NCBI GenBank assembly: GCA_023055355.1
Contig: JALJCS010000001.1
Span: 69,977,381-70,041,380 of the forward strand
Source of the DNA: Agelaius tricolor
Lineage: Eukaryota > Chordata > Aves > Passeriformes > Icteridae
Reading direction: 5' to 3'
DNA length: 64,000 nucleotides
Both the position numbers and the translations under genes were made by a program. Positions 34,901 to 49,900 of this stretch are shown here, one piece after another (positions within the stretch are counted from its first letter, which is position 1; each line of letters starts with the position of its first letter). The notes under the pieces were generated by a model that saw only the letters and a list, made by a program, of their open reading frames with translations, ran no database searches and was not told where the DNA came from.

Positions 34901-37900
34901 TCTGAGTGCTCACCACCCAGAGATGTTTATTTATCAAGAAGCTTTTTTGAAAGCTTGAGTTTCCATATAATGATTTAGAAAGGGCACAGATACTGCGAGA
35001 GCTATCAACACATGCTTAGCAATCTCCACATCTATCAGCCCACTGCCAGCAGCCAGCCAGGCTGAGCCAGAGGAGCTGGCTTAGCTTCCAAAGGAGGAAC
35101 TTAGGCCAGCAACTTTGGATGTGGAAAGAGCTGCACGTGGGTTTGTATGCTAACTGCTTACCCTTATTGGAAAAGTTAGCCTCTGGTCCACTCTATTTAT
35201 TTCTAGAGATTAGTGATGAGTCAGCTGAAGCTAAATACACATATTTTGCAACCTTTCCTTCCTTGCCCTGCTTGTTCTGTTGATGGAAAGAAAGCAGCAG
35301 CAACAAAGGTCATTCATCACTAGATGTGTCATCAAGTGAAATGGAACAAGGACTTTTATTGTTCTATTTCTTTTAAACTTTTTCAAAACCTTTTTGCCAA
35401 AGTTTTTGAAAGGCTTCAAACTGGCCTTTAAATTACACATCTAAAAGAGGGAGGTTTTGCAGCTTTGTGAAAAGAAACTGCAAATTTATTTCACTAAAAT
35501 AACTAAAACCCCTGGTTTCTGTTGTTCCATGTGATCCTATAAGTTGATGAACAGTGGCTACACAGGAGGGTGTAGATAGATATTTTTCATTAAAGTTAAT
35601 AGTGAATTTGAGAACAATTCTTCCAGGTGCTAGAATGCCAGCTAAAAATAAATTTCATTGTGGAAAAAGCTCTATGCCCATCTTCCCCTCTGAAATTGCT
35701 TTATTCGAAATTGCAAGAAGACAGCTCCATCCTCACCCATGGGTAATTTCCCTGCCGGCAGCACAGACGTGGCTCTGCAGGCCAGTCCCTATAAAGGGCT
35801 CAGGGAACAATAGTAAAGTACATGCCTCCCCAAAATGGGAAAAAATCTATTTCTAAGCCAGGAATCCCAATGCTGAGGATCTGTTGAGCAGGTACAGCTC
35901 AGAACAGGGTCCAAGTGGAGAACAGAATAAGCTCAACCATGGGTCTGACCACAGGGATAGGCTGAGATAGCAGTTCTGCACTTCTGCCCAAGAAGGATCT
36001 GCCCTGGAACGCTTTCCCAAAAATTGGTACTCATGTCTTGTTTGTAGAGACCCAAGCAGGGCATTTTTATAAAATCTAGGAGAAAACATTTGCCCAGACA
36101 CAGCTCCTTACATACTCATGTAATGAGTGAACAAGTCCCTGTGGAAATGGTAGGAAAAGTCTGATTCTCTGCCCCACATCTCCCACAGGAATGAGTTATG
36201 CCCCACCTAAAATTTGTGCCAACAACCATATATTAAGCATCCACTGCATGTAATACAGAAACATTGGTTTTGAGGCAGGAGCAAATCTCCAGCTTCACTC
36301 ACCTTGTGAGGCTGTAGTCAGGCTTTCTTTCCTGTGCTTGCTCTGGTACATCTCCACACAGCCTCAGTACAAAATGAACTGTACTCAAGCTATCCCCTGT
36401 AGCTGGTTTTCCAATTTGCCCTCAAAAAAAACCCCTTCAAATTGTCCTTAAAATTTCAATGATCTCCATAGGCAATTTCTTCTAGGGCTCAACTAATTTC
36501 CCTGATTACAAGGTGGAAGCCAAGAAACACTGGGTGGCCTTGAGTCACTAAGCTGCAAGAAATCCCAGGCATCTGAGAAGATTGCATCCTCAAAAGACAT
36601 AGTAGAACAGGTGGGATCTTTTCTGTTAATGGCAGGAAAGTGGGCAAAGAGCTGTTGCTTTCTTTTTCAGAGAGGAAGGCTGTACCCTCAGCAGCGGGGC
36701 ACGGTATGGGGAGAAAGCAAGGTCCCTGCCTGCCAGTGAAAATGCTGTCCTGTGGTGCTTGGCCTGGGAATTTGAAATCACAGGCAAAAATCCATACATC
36801 CCAGCCAAATATATTATAGATCAAATTAAATATTACCCAGAGACACTAATAACTCAAGTGTAAACCAATAGTATCTACATATGTAAACCCTTGTTATCTT
36901 AAAGTTTAGTTCTTTACATATTTTATATGAGTCTTCCAGATACAAATATAGTTTCATATTTCTTTACTTGTCAGCTTGGCAAGCCTTAGAGAAGACATTT
37001 CCTTTAGGAGAACAAATTAAAGCAAGTCTAAAACAAGCCAGTTACTGCTCAACAGCCTGGGTGCCTGCCAGCAAGAAACAAATTGATGAATATTTAGCTG
37101 TAACAGAGAATTACAAATTCTCAGGAAACTTTTTTTTTTAAGATGTTTTTTCCCCCCCTGGTTATGTCAGCTTTACAATAGTAAAACCAAAGGTAGAGCT
37201 GGCAAGGCTGAAGTTATTATTATTGCAGGGTGCTTACAGGGCAGAACATAGGGGCAGGGATGATTACATCTCCCAAGGCTAGGAAAGGCTGGGAAAAATC
37301 CACAGACAAAGCAATATATCCAACTTGCTCTCCTCCTCCTCATCCCACAGGGGACCCCATGCTCAGCTTGGCAGCAGCAAATGCAGGGACCCAGTGGTGT
37401 GATGTCCATAGCTCTGGAGTCTTCCACACAAATGATCATGCTGATGTAGATCACAAATGAGTACTTTTCCAGACAGAAGAGTGATTGTTTCACCTCTGCA
37501 ATCCCTGCAGAAGGGCCTGCTTCTTGACATGAGCACTAAAAGCACCTTCTAATATGTCAGGTTTTTCACTGTTATTTCCAAAAAGCCTTATGAGGTAGAA
37601 ATATGGGTATGGAGAGCTTTAAACTCAAAATTATGTGTTAGGTCCCTACCTAGAGGTTAATGAAGAAATGAGGGATTTTGGAGAGCTGAAGGTAGCAATG
37701 TGCTCTGTGTAGGGAGGGAAAGAGCAAAGCCCAACTTGAGCATCAATATTTCACTGTTGATATTTGTGGTAATTGGTAGCATCCACTTTTTAACTAATCA
37801 AGAAAGTGTGTATACGTGCCATGGAAAATAAAAATTTATTGCTCCCTTCTATGGCCACAAACATTACAGTATGGTGTGCAGTGGCTGAGCTCAGCCTTCA

Positions 37901-40900
37901 GTTCCTCTTCTTGGGAATACTGGAGTAGGGGTAACTGTCCCTAGGAGACTGCTCCTGTCATGAACATCTGTATTTGGAAAAGGAGAAAATGCAGCAAACA
38001 TTACTTGCCACCATTAATAAAGGCTCTCAGTGTCTTAAAATAGCAAGAAGACCTTTTTTAATCGAGAAATGCTATATTCAGCTGGAGATAATTTGATGGT
38101 AAATTACACTCTGACAAAGAAGAGTTAATCACTGACCTCAAAATTAGCTGTTGCCTAGGTACCCCTGGTCAGACTGTGTTGACATTTATGTTGTGCAAAC
38201 AGAATGCAGTACCAAGCACTCAGATATATATTCAGGGCTTTAAAAGTGGCCAGTTTTCCAAAGTGTGATGCGGTGCCTGGGACTGTGAGTTTAATGGTGG
38301 AAATGTTGGTGCCAACTGGATATCATTCAGATCATTCTATGGCAGCTCCTGCAGATGCAGTTTCAGAAACGTTGGTAAAACTAAAAAAAAACCAAACAAA
38401 CCAACAAAGAACTAAACTAAAAAACCAAACCCCCCAAAAACCCCTCCACAGCATGTTTTGTTGTGTAGAAGCCATTCTGGTTTTAAAAAAAATGTACAGA
38501 CAGCTTTAGCAGCTAAGAATCATACACTGGAAACCTAAGTAATGTCATTAGCGTGGCTTCTCAGTAGACACACCACTGTAGATAATTTTTCTTTCCCTCT
38601 GTTATGGGATCAGACACCTCTATGGGATGGAACCAACACCTCTATTCAGAAAAATACGCTTGGATTTCTCCAAAGTGTGTGATTTGGTACTGTGTGACAC
38701 TAGGGACTTTTGTGACATGGCACTAACAAGGTGCATGGGGTCAAAAACTGACTGTGTTCTGGCTGTCAGATTGCAGCAAGTGGCTGTAGGGGGGAATCAA
38801 ATCTTGTGCCTTCACTGACATCTCCTAACTATTATTACTGTTGTTGTTGCTATTTTCTAATAACCTGGCAGTGTGGTGGTGGTCAAAGCAGAGGGTTCCT
38901 CACCACCAGGCCTTCGGTACCATGAACCTTCAAACTCCTGCCCATTGGTTTGGTGCCCCTTTGCCATGCAGTGAGGGGACTCTGATCTAAAGAACAGCCA
39001 GTTCAGGATAAAACCCTGCCTGTCACAGGGGAGGGTAATTTTGGGATCCTTAGCTGCCCTGCAAGCCTTTGCTCCTCGGATGGGTCTGATTTTTCTCCCT
39101 CGGGCCAGTGGATCACTGGGAGGTGTTGAAGGATCCAATGCTCAGCACTGCCCGCTCCTGCCAGCCTGGCAGCCCACTGCTCATCACCTTGGGAACCAGC
39201 CCCAGGCACAGCTGTGTGCCAGGTGGGGCTTGCTAATATATTAGGGGTGAAGATTGGCTCATTTGCGAGCTGGAAAAAGATCGACAATTCCTAATTTACA
39301 CTTCCCAGCCTCAGGAGCTCCGGACAAATTTTTTTGCTGTCTGCTTTGGAAAAAACCCCAAAGTTTTAGAGGATAAATCCAAAGGTCTGCTCTGATATTA
39401 GCCATAGCACCTACTTCTGCTGCACACTCTTCAGTCAATAGTGTGTGTTCCCATAGCAACAGGAGGAATTAATTTAATGACATTATTAGGCCTTATTTAC
39501 ATGCATGCACACATACACCTGCATGCCATGCATACAGAGAGAAAGAGAATGAGAGAGTCCTTCTCTTCAGGAAGATCCCCATGAGAAGTCAGTCCAATAT
39601 GTGAGGTCCAGAGTGATAGCAAGATCCTGATTTTTCACTTTACAGACACAAACCCAAAAGCTGACTGACCAGCCAAAAAAAATTCAGCAGCAGAGCCCCA
39701 CAACAATGGGGTCCAACCTCATAGCAGTGATACTGCTGGGAGTGGGGATGCCACCAGGGGAGGCTGGAAGACCCCCCTTTCATTGTCCACCCCTCAGAGC
39801 CATCTCTCACCAGGCAGGTGGTACCAGAAGGGAGGCAGAGCCCCTCTCCCTGCGTGCTCCCTGCACAGGAGCGGATTTGTGGCAACATTTCTGTCCCATC
39901 CACATTTCCTTTGCACTGTGGGAGGATGCTGCACACTGAACTTCACTGTGTTTTGCCAGACCCAGGGGCTTTTGGGCAACCTCTGTATCATCAAACATGA
40001 GTCAGTGATTTCCGTAAGCCCTGAAGCTCTTCTTGTTTATTGACCTTCTGCTATTTGCAGTTACACATTAGCCAAATAAATTTCAGAGACAGCATCACTC
40101 CTCTTTGCATTTCAAAATACTGGCACCTTACATTAAGGTATCTCACAAAAATCTATTAATTGAGGTAAAGGACAGATGCTCAGATACCATTCTCAGATGT
40201 TTAGTAACTTTGGTATTTAAACTAAGTATTTCAGAAAACCTTTTTGTGAATTCCTCATGGGAGTCAAAAGATGTAAAAACCCAGTTACTTTGTAAGAGCT
40301 TTCCAAATATGATGCTTGCTATCTTTTTGACATTTAAAATGCTAATGTGTTTATTATCTAAAGGCATAGAAATATTTATTTTCAAACGCCCAATGGGTTA
40401 CAGTTATCTCTAGTTAAAGATATTTTGTAGATCATCAAGATCAGACAACAGTCTAAATAAATTTGTCTTCTCAAGGTTGAAAAAAAATTAATCTTAGTTA
40501 ATTTATCTGAAAGTATCCAATGTAAATTTAGAGAGGAGCCAGTCCTGCGTTCCCACATATCCCCATGGCATGACCAGCTGCTGCCCTGCTCTGTGAGTGG
40601 GGGAAGATTTCAGGTCTGGGTTGAAAAAGAAAGGAAGCTGACTTCCAGGAAAGCCTCACTTAGTGGGTTTGTAATGACATCCTTTTTGCTGGTTTTGAGT
40701 TCATGTGCAGTGTCAAAAGTAAGCACAAGCCTTTTTGTGTGCTGATAACTGTCTAATGGTGTTTTCTTTGTTGGTTATATCTCACCTTCCTCTAACAATA
40801 CTCACTGTTAAGCCACATTTTGTTTTACTCTAACCAGTAAGTGATCTAATTGATCTAATCTGTAATTGTGAGGATACCTGCCTCTAGTATGGACCTGGAC

Positions 40901-43900
40901 ATTATCAGAGTTTCCAGTCCAGTGATGCTCTCCTGGGTTGCATTAGATGCCTCCATTTCTAACACACAGCTTCATTTTTATTCCTTTCCTGGGCAGCACC
41001 ATGGACTTTTAAAAAATGCTGGAAGTGAACAGCTGAGGATAGCTGATGAGCAAAGAGAGGAATGGGATGCAAAGTGACTGGCACAGAAAACCTTCTGTTT
41101 GCTTGGGCACATGGCTTTTCACCCCATTGGGACCTCTCCAAATGCAGGAGCTGCTTCTCCACAGCCTGTTGCAGATGGACAACCAGTGCACCCCTGTGCA
41201 GGGATTTAGTCCTTCCCTCATGACCCTCATTGCCCTTGTTCTTATCAGAGGAGAGAAAGAGTGACAGGAGGCACTGGCTCTCCCCCACCACCCTCACTGT
41301 GGTGACAGGGGAACCTGTGCTCTGCTGTCCCTGCACTTTCAAGGCATTGCCTGAAATTCTGGCATGGGAATAACTTGATTTCCACCTGGGCAACAGGTGT
41401 CAAGAAACAGCAAACCTCCATCCATGGTCTCCCATTGCCTGTTCCCAGCCCTCCCCTGGTTCCTTTGTCCCACCAAGTTTCCACAGATCACACCTCAGCC
41501 ATTTGCAAAGCTCTGCAGAAAACCAAGATATGAAAGTTTTGCCACTTAAGAAATCAAAGTAATTTCAGATCATGTTGTGGGGAAGGAAGCAGAGATGTGG
41601 AATTTGTTTGGACACTGAAGGAACTTAATAAAATAACTGCTGTACCCAGTAGGTCCCACACAGGTACCACCACCTCAATCACACTGTGAAGTTGTGGACT
41701 CCAAACTTCTAAACTACTTAAAGTTTTAAAACTTCAAGCCCCAGATTGCAGACTCAGAAGGGTTAATAAACTATTTGCTTGTTCTGGGTGAGTGGAAATA
41801 ATGGCCTTATGGAATTTTTAAACACAGAAGCAGACACAGGGTCATCAGTTTTGCAGGTCAGCACCATGGATGCCACCCATCCCAGCAGCTGCACAGAGGT
41901 ACAGAGCTTTTGGGTCGTGGCTATCCCAGGGCAGGTTTTTCAGTGGGTTTTAGTCCTGCTGCATGACATGGTCACTGAGTAGTGCAGCACTGGCTGCACC
42001 AGGAGGGGAGCTGCAAATCCTCACTCAAGAGCACACGTGGAAAACCTGCCTGCTCCAGCTATGGCTGCAACACCCTCATCTCCTGAGCCAGGGAGTCAAG
42101 ATACTGAGGCAGAAAAGAAGGAAACCTCTTCATCAAAACAGTGGATATAAATTTGCCTTTATTTTGGTCACTTCCCCCACCTGCTGTTATGCTTTTTGTC
42201 CTGCCTAAATTGAGATTTCATACTTGGAATTTATCCATGCTCCAAAAATATCCAGATGCAGAGTGAAAGGCACTGGGTGAGTCACCAAAAATCCAAGCTA
42301 AAGAATTAAGGAATGCATTTTAATTACTGTTAGCATTAATTTAATGCTAAATACAATGCCTTTCATTACACAGCCATTTATTTTTAGCACCAAAACACAC
42401 AAAATACTCTTTTGGAGTACTTGACTGCTAGCATATACAAAATTCAAAAGGAAGACTGAACTACAACCAAAATGATATAGTTTATGATATTATCATTTCC
42501 TAAACATGTTTGAGTCTCACAAAGTCACAGGCAGGGCACCTGAAAAACCCAGAAAATTAAGTTGCTGAACATCAAGAATTGAGGACATCAGTACTCAGAA
42601 ATAAACTCAGTTCCTGGTGAATATGAGGCAGCATATTGTGAAAAGGCAAAGCTGCTGAGTTCTAAAAAGCTGTTTGCAGGTCACTTTTTAAAAACAGCTC
42701 TGGTCATGCCTATTTCCAAAAAATCTAGTTTTGAACCTGATGGCTTAGCAAATAATCATCTCATATCAAATATCCCTTTCAAAGCCTTAATGCTGGAACA
42801 TGCAGTGCTGATATGGCTCAATATAAGCACTTAAATAAAGGCTATTATTTCCAAGTCTATGATATTAAAAAAAAAATAGCGTCAATAGGGCAGCTGAGTT
42901 CAAAAGATGCTGAATAAACTTATTAAACGGTGATCCTGGTCATCTTTTCCCTTCTATTAGATAGGTGCAAGCCTGTTAGTCCCTCCCTGCTGTAACAGTG
43001 CTGACAGCACCTTCCTCAACAGCCCTTCAGGGGTAACCCTGCTTCATTTCCAGGGATGCCAGTGCACCCCCTTCTCTTACAGTGCCAGGGCAGTGCTTTA
43101 AGAACCAGGTTTCAAAAGCAATTCACACAGTCAGCTTGGAAAAATATCAGTCTTTTGTGGTCTAGTCCATCACTTCAATGCAGGTGAAATTTTGATCAGT
43201 TGTTTGATTTTGATCCCTGTTAAGAAATAAAAAATAAGGAGAATCCTCATGATATTGTCCTTTGATCTATTTGCTGCAGTCAGCAGCAGCTGCAGAGGTT
43301 CTCTTTGATGCTTCCATCCTTTGAAGCTCTCACTGCACACTGTACATTGCATTAAGTGTCTTTGAGGTCTGCACCTGGCAGTGCTCCTGCCTCTTTATGT
43401 GGAAAATCACCCCTACAAATACATGCATGGTGTTCAGGAAACCCAACCCATGCCAAATGCAGCTGTTGTGTGGCCTGGACATTTCTTCTAATGGTCAAAA
43501 TAGTCAAATTCCCTTCTTCCATTTGAACAGGATTCAAAGAAGTGTATGAAGAAAAATATCTACTCACTGGCCTGCCATCGGGACCATGGTGTGGATCTTT
43601 GGAGCTCAGATGGATTTTGGCCTTCTCTGTAGTCATCTTCAAGTTACTTTCAGTCAGTTTGTGAACATGTACACTGATTTCAGTCATGGCCCCAGTCTGC
43701 TGGATTTAGGTCAAAGAGCAGCCTATATATTGGCAATATAATATATCCTATTATACTGGAATTGGCATAATTCCTAGGACATAAAGGTGGTCAGAGGAGG
43801 ATAAAGGAGACAGGAGTCCCCCTTTAAGGTGTTCCCATTGCTGGTTTGATTTCATTCTCTCCCCTCTCTTGAATATTTTAAAATACTTATGACTGAAGGA

Positions 43901-46900
43901 CATAGCTGAGTTCTTTCTGTGCCTTGCAGGGAGGAGAGGGAGAGGGCTCAGCCCAGGAGGCTGCCAAGTGCCCTGGCCTCCCATCAACAGAGCACTTAAG
44001 GGCATGCTTGTTTGTAGGTATTTAGGCAGCACCATTGACAGAAATACCCATAGTACAGAGCCCTCAGGATCCAAATCAAGGCTACATGACACGAGGGAGA
44101 TCTTAAAATGGCTTTTCTTTCCTTTTCCAGCAATGATGCAGGACTCACTCAAATGAACAAACAGAACTCTCCCATTGAAAGGCTGCCCATCTGGCTCCTC
44201 TCCTACAGTGCTAGGGCAAACAAGGCTTTATCTAGTTTGGATTATAATTATAAAAACACATTCAAAAACTTATTTATTACAGCATAGTGCAGGATAGTGT
44301 ATTGTACTACAGCATAAATACAATATCTAATATGTGTATGATATTATATATCTAATATATATATAAAGGGTGGACCCTCTCTTCCTCGTGGCAGACAGTA
44401 ACATATGTTGAAGCAGCAACATGAAAACAACAGCAACTCTTGAATTTCTTGCTGTCCTGCCATAAAAAATTTCAGCCCAAAAAGTAAAATTCAGCAAAGG
44501 CATAGCAACCAAAATCAGGATTCTGGAAATGGTCAGGGAAGAATAATGGATGTCACTGCCACCTACACTGCTGCTGAGAAGACAGCTGGAAACACAACCA
44601 CAGCCTCAGATGCATGTGCTTCTGAGTGTTTCATAAATCTGCACAATCCTGGGATACATTTCAGAGGAAGATGCACGGGGACTGTGACAGGTTGTATGCT
44701 CTGGTAATTTTAATGCCTATGTGCACTGTGTACAATGGATGATGGATAAAGTGTCACAGATTCTGCAGGATAAATACTCTAAAATAAGCACATTTTCAGC
44801 TCAAAATAAGTGAAAAGTAAGCCAAACCTCTTCAAATTCAAACCAAATGCAGGTGAGTCTTTTCCTATTGTGCAATCTTAAAAATAGATGCAATTTCTGT
44901 CATTAACTCTTGATGATTCATCCTTAACCTGAGCTATTTCTCCTGGGTTCTGCTGACATTTCCCACAGAGGTGGGTTGACTGCCAGACACCAGTTGCCCA
45001 CTAAAGGCCACTCCATCACCCCCCTCCCCAGGTGGACAGGGGAGAGAGAATATAGCAAAGAGCTCGTGAGTTAAGGACAGGGACACTTCAGCATGCCCCA
45101 GAATCTGCCTTCCCCAGCAGCACATCCCAGGGACACGAGGCCAGCACTGCCTGACAGGGAGATAGAGAACAGCAGGGAGATGTTAGGACAAAAGAGTGTA
45201 AATATGTGAGTGAAAGCAAGTGAGTTGTTAACACCAGGCAGATGAGAAGAAGCCATGGTGAAAAAAGGAAGGGGAGAACAATTATACCACATTCACACTG
45301 GAATCTGAAAAACAAAACATCCCTGACTTGGGGCCCCTGTGTCAGAGGATGTCAAGGAAACATGTATTTCACACTCCCTTTGTGTTTAGTTGGTGCAGAA
45401 GGTCACACCTTGCAGCACTGTTGGTTGCTGTGTGGTCTGAAGCAATAAAGACCAGGGCCATGGACCCACTGACTTAGTGCTGGCTGTGGACCACCTGAAC
45501 TGACTCTCAAAATTACAGTCTGAAAGTCAGCAAAATTGTCAATTGTCAATTGAGGGAGAAGATGAGGCTTTCTTTCACCCTGCCATGAACACAGACACAG
45601 CACCAGGACTCTGGGTAATTCTTTTTGCTTCTTTCTGGTTCCCACATGGACTTTCTTCCCTGCCTACATCCCCACCTAGGAATGGAGACTTTGGTATCTA
45701 GCCACTGTTCTCTGCCCAGATGAGCATAGAAAGGAAATAATTTTCAGATGGCAAGGTAGGAAGAGAAGAAGAACAAAGAGGGAAAGCAAAGTGCACAGAA
45801 AGCAATGACTGGAGAGCTGTGAGTCTGGCCAGGGAAGAGGCCACTTCTAAAAATACCTTTCTGATGGAAATTGATTTTATTGCTTGCATTTCCTAGGAAA
45901 TTAAGTAAATGAAAGATAGGCTTTGTAATGTAGTCTTTCAGTTATTCTTGCCTAATATATGTTGAAAACTACTTTTACTGCCAGCAAAAGGCATCTATAG
46001 TCTGCAGAATCGTCAGGGTGTCACTGGAATGATGTCCCTGGTTAAACTGTAACCTCACTGCTGTTAAACGTGGTGCTGCTGTACAGTGTGAGGAAAATAC
46101 TGTGTATATACAGTATGGCCTAATTCTACCCATGTATCACAGGTTTTAGAAAGTTTTTATGCTTAAGTTTTAGAAATGTTTTTACATTTTAAGCCTGGTG
46201 CTATTCCCACTGAACTCAAAGCAGTATTCCCACAAGGCTCCACGTTAGAAAGACTTGCTACTAGATACCAGTGTCCTTATGAGTGAGTTTTTCCTGATGA
46301 GGCAGAGACCAAGCAATGTGTGCACTTTCCTTCTGCCACTGGGTTTCCAGAGTTAAAACTCCATCACGGCCTTTGTAGCTGCAACCTCCTTTTGTGCTGG
46401 TGTCATTTGAAATGAAGAATGTTCTGCCCAGCCTGAAGAGAGAGCAACAGTTTTTAGGCACATTAAAGCAAGTAGCAAGTCTCCAAATCCCCCTTGAGGT
46501 ACTGTCTGAAAGGGAGACCATGGAGTGTAGCATGCCAGCATGAACAAACTACAAAGCAGAGGCGGGAAAGGGGAATGAGGGAGCGAAGAAGGGAGTGTGA
46601 GTGTGAGGAAGCTTAACAATCATGTTGGCAAGAAGCAGACTGTCAGCAAAGAGGATGTTTACAGTCTCAGAATCAGGATTCAAAGAGCAAGTGGCTGGCA
46701 TGAGTCTGCACTAAAGCCCCTTGAGGTAGGGTAAGGCTGAAAATACAGAACACCAGGAGCAGTTCTCAGCATAGATGAGAACTGGAAACTTCCTGCTCAT
46801 GCTCCTGCTCATGCAGTTGTTGAGTTACAAACAGGACAATGTGCAAAATGACCCTAAGCTGAGTGCAAATGAATGTTCTAAAATCACAGCACCGAAAGGC

Positions 46901-49900
46901 ATTGGCAATTTTTTTTTTTAGTTAGTAACAAAAAAGGAACTGAGAAATAGAGAAATATAATTACATACAAATAGCAAAGCCATTAATTTCCTTATAGGGG
47001 TGTTGTGATTGCTCCATAATTAGAAGCTGAAAAACATGTTATGCTTGTGAGGAGTGCAACTGTATCCTTCCCTGAGCTACAGCACTTATACTGAGGATAA
47101 ATATTTTTCAGGGGATTTACAGACTAAGCTAATAATCAGCTCAATGTAAACAGTTCCTTTGAAAAAATTCATACTGTACCAAACTTTGTAATACTGACAG
47201 TGTTTTAATGATATTTCTATTTTGCACTGGAAAACTTATGCTGTAACAGAAAATAAAACAGTTCAGCTTTGGGGAATTCTGTGGGAAAAGTGATGCTCTT
47301 TCAAAACACCTCCCCCTTCCTGCTGTGACCAAACACAAGCTGGCCCATCTTTGTTGCCTGTCCCTGTGTGCTGACACACAGCTGTGCAGAGATGCTCAGC
47401 CTTGGAACATGCTCCTATCACTGAGAATCCAGGCAGGGTCTGGGAATATTTTCCCGTCTGCAGCTCCCTGCGTGAGCACGGCGGTGAAGAGCTGTTGGAG
47501 ATTTCAGGGGACAACAGGAGAGAACCGAGACAATTGTGAGAGGCAAGCCTCTGATAAAGGGGGGGAAGAGACACTTTGTGCTTATGTCTCCTCAGGGTTT
47601 TTCTGAATAGCCTCTCCTCTTATAAGGAAGTGATGAAGTGGCCCTAGAAGGGTATTTTGGGACCACACCCTCAGCACTTGGACCTTGCTGCAATTTCTGT
47701 CAGTGACAAACTGCTGAAAGCATGGAAAGGATTTTAGCTGCCTTTAGGAACTACAATCTCTATTTCTACAAGCACAGCTAATAGCCAAATCACTGAAAAA
47801 GAAAAAAAATTAAAAGAAGGAAAATATCAGGGGATATAATCAGAGACATCTAGTTCCGAATCCGCCCAAACGTGCAATCCAGAAAAAACAATGAAGGAAC
47901 AAACTAACACCAAGAAGAAGAATTAGCAAGAAACACATCCTTGACTAAACTTTTCAGCTTCACATTTGCAACTATAGACCTGGAAAGTGAAGAGATGTTC
48001 TGTGATTGCTCAGAGCAGGAATTGTGACCCTGTGCTCAGACCCATGCTACTGAAGATGTGCAGAAGGATCGATAAAATCAACAATGGCAATGATATGCAA
48101 AGTGAAAACAGGCCAAACCCTGTGTATCTAAGTTATAAGAAAAGAAATCCAAAGGGGACATCTGCAAAAACAACTAACCAATGCAGTATTTGTGCTACCA
48201 TTGTATACTCTGCATTTAATAGATGGGAGTATAATAATTCACCAACATCTAATAAATGGAGGAGATCAGTGGTGCTGACTAAAACAAACCAACAGATTCA
48301 GTGATCTGGGGTCTTAGTCCTGAACATCCAAAGACTTAATACTGAACATCCAAAAGCAGAATACATGAGGTAGATGAGGGTCAGGTAGTATTCATATGGC
48401 AGATGAGTGAAGATTCCAAATTGTGACCAATTACTTCTGACTAAAAAGGCAGGTAATTCATCTTCAGGTGAATGACACTTTTCTGAGCTTCAGACAGAGT
48501 GAAGCTCTCTCAGAAACTTCCCCAAATGGCTTTTGCTCAGCAGGCTGCAGTGCAAACACTATCCAAAACCAGCATTTGAAAGGAAAGCATTTATTGAGTG
48601 GGAAGTGGATAATTCTGTGGAGTCCCTAATGGTATAAATGTTACTGGAGAAGACATTCCATAACATAATGTTCGTCAGAGACCCAAGCCAAGGCAGCAGA
48701 TGGAGAACATGCTGTCAGCAGGCAGAGGAGAAGCAGAGCTAAGCTTTGTGAGTCCCAGGGGAGTTGAGGAGAGCTGGTCCCTGCATGAGGCTCCTGACAT
48801 AGCCAGAGAGGGCACCATGACCCATCAGCAATGGAGACAGACAAAATCCTCTTTTGTTCAAAGCCAGTGATGATTGACAAGCTTCTCTAACCCTGAGCAG
48901 CCTGTTCTCTAGCCTGGCTGGTGAGTCAGAAGTCCTGTCTACCCCTGACAACACAGGGTAGCCCTGAGGTGGCACACGCCCTTATTTTAGAGAAGCACTG
49001 TACCAGAGGAGTACCTAGCCGTGTCTGGAATAGATGAGACAGAGGCTAAAGCCATAAAATCCTTTTGTAAGGGAGCCTATAAGCTAGCTGTTTACTTATT
49101 TCACAGCTCTGCCAGGTTTTATAAAGGCTACCGAGGGACTCATCTAATTTATTTTTTTAAGTGCAGGTGTTTTGGCTAAGCCATTTGTGTCTGTACCTCC
49201 AAGGAGGCACAATGGGGAGGAATTAACTCCTGCAGAGGGGTAACTTGTTTCCCAGGAGAGTTGATGTGACTAGAAGCCCTCCTCTCTGTTTACAGCCTAC
49301 CTGGCTTTGATGCCACTGTCACCAGGTGAGGGGGAATTCAATCAGATGGTGCTACAAACCAGCCTACACCTCCAGAAAGCTGCTCCATAGGTTTCGTACA
49401 ACACTTAGCAGGATGTGCCTGCTAGGTCAAAATCTGATCCCCTATGTAGTGTGTCCAGGACATGGCCCCCTCTCCTATGACACCCCAGAAGTGGAAAGCA
49501 GTGAGATGAGACTGAAGCCTTGGGGGAAGCCCTGTGTGCACGACTTGGTTACAACAGCATGTCCTGAGGACATTGCACAGGGCCAGCTGGGGACACTTGT
49601 TAATGAGAATCCTGGTGCACGGGGAATGAGAAATGTGACCTTTGGAAATTCAAATCAGGCTTAGCACATGTGTCTTCCAAATGACTGCTGTGACTCCAGT
49701 CAGGGCTCATGTGGATATGGGCTATGTCTCAATGGCAGGCTCGCTGCTTGTTTTCCACGTGCTGTGCCGCAGCAGCACAAGGCCCCTGCTCCACGTGTCC
49801 CTGGGCATGTTGGGCTGTGCTCACACACTGAGCTGGGCTCTGTGACTCTGGGAGCTCCAGCTCTGCACCCTCAACCTGCCCACCCGGCCAGCAACGTGAA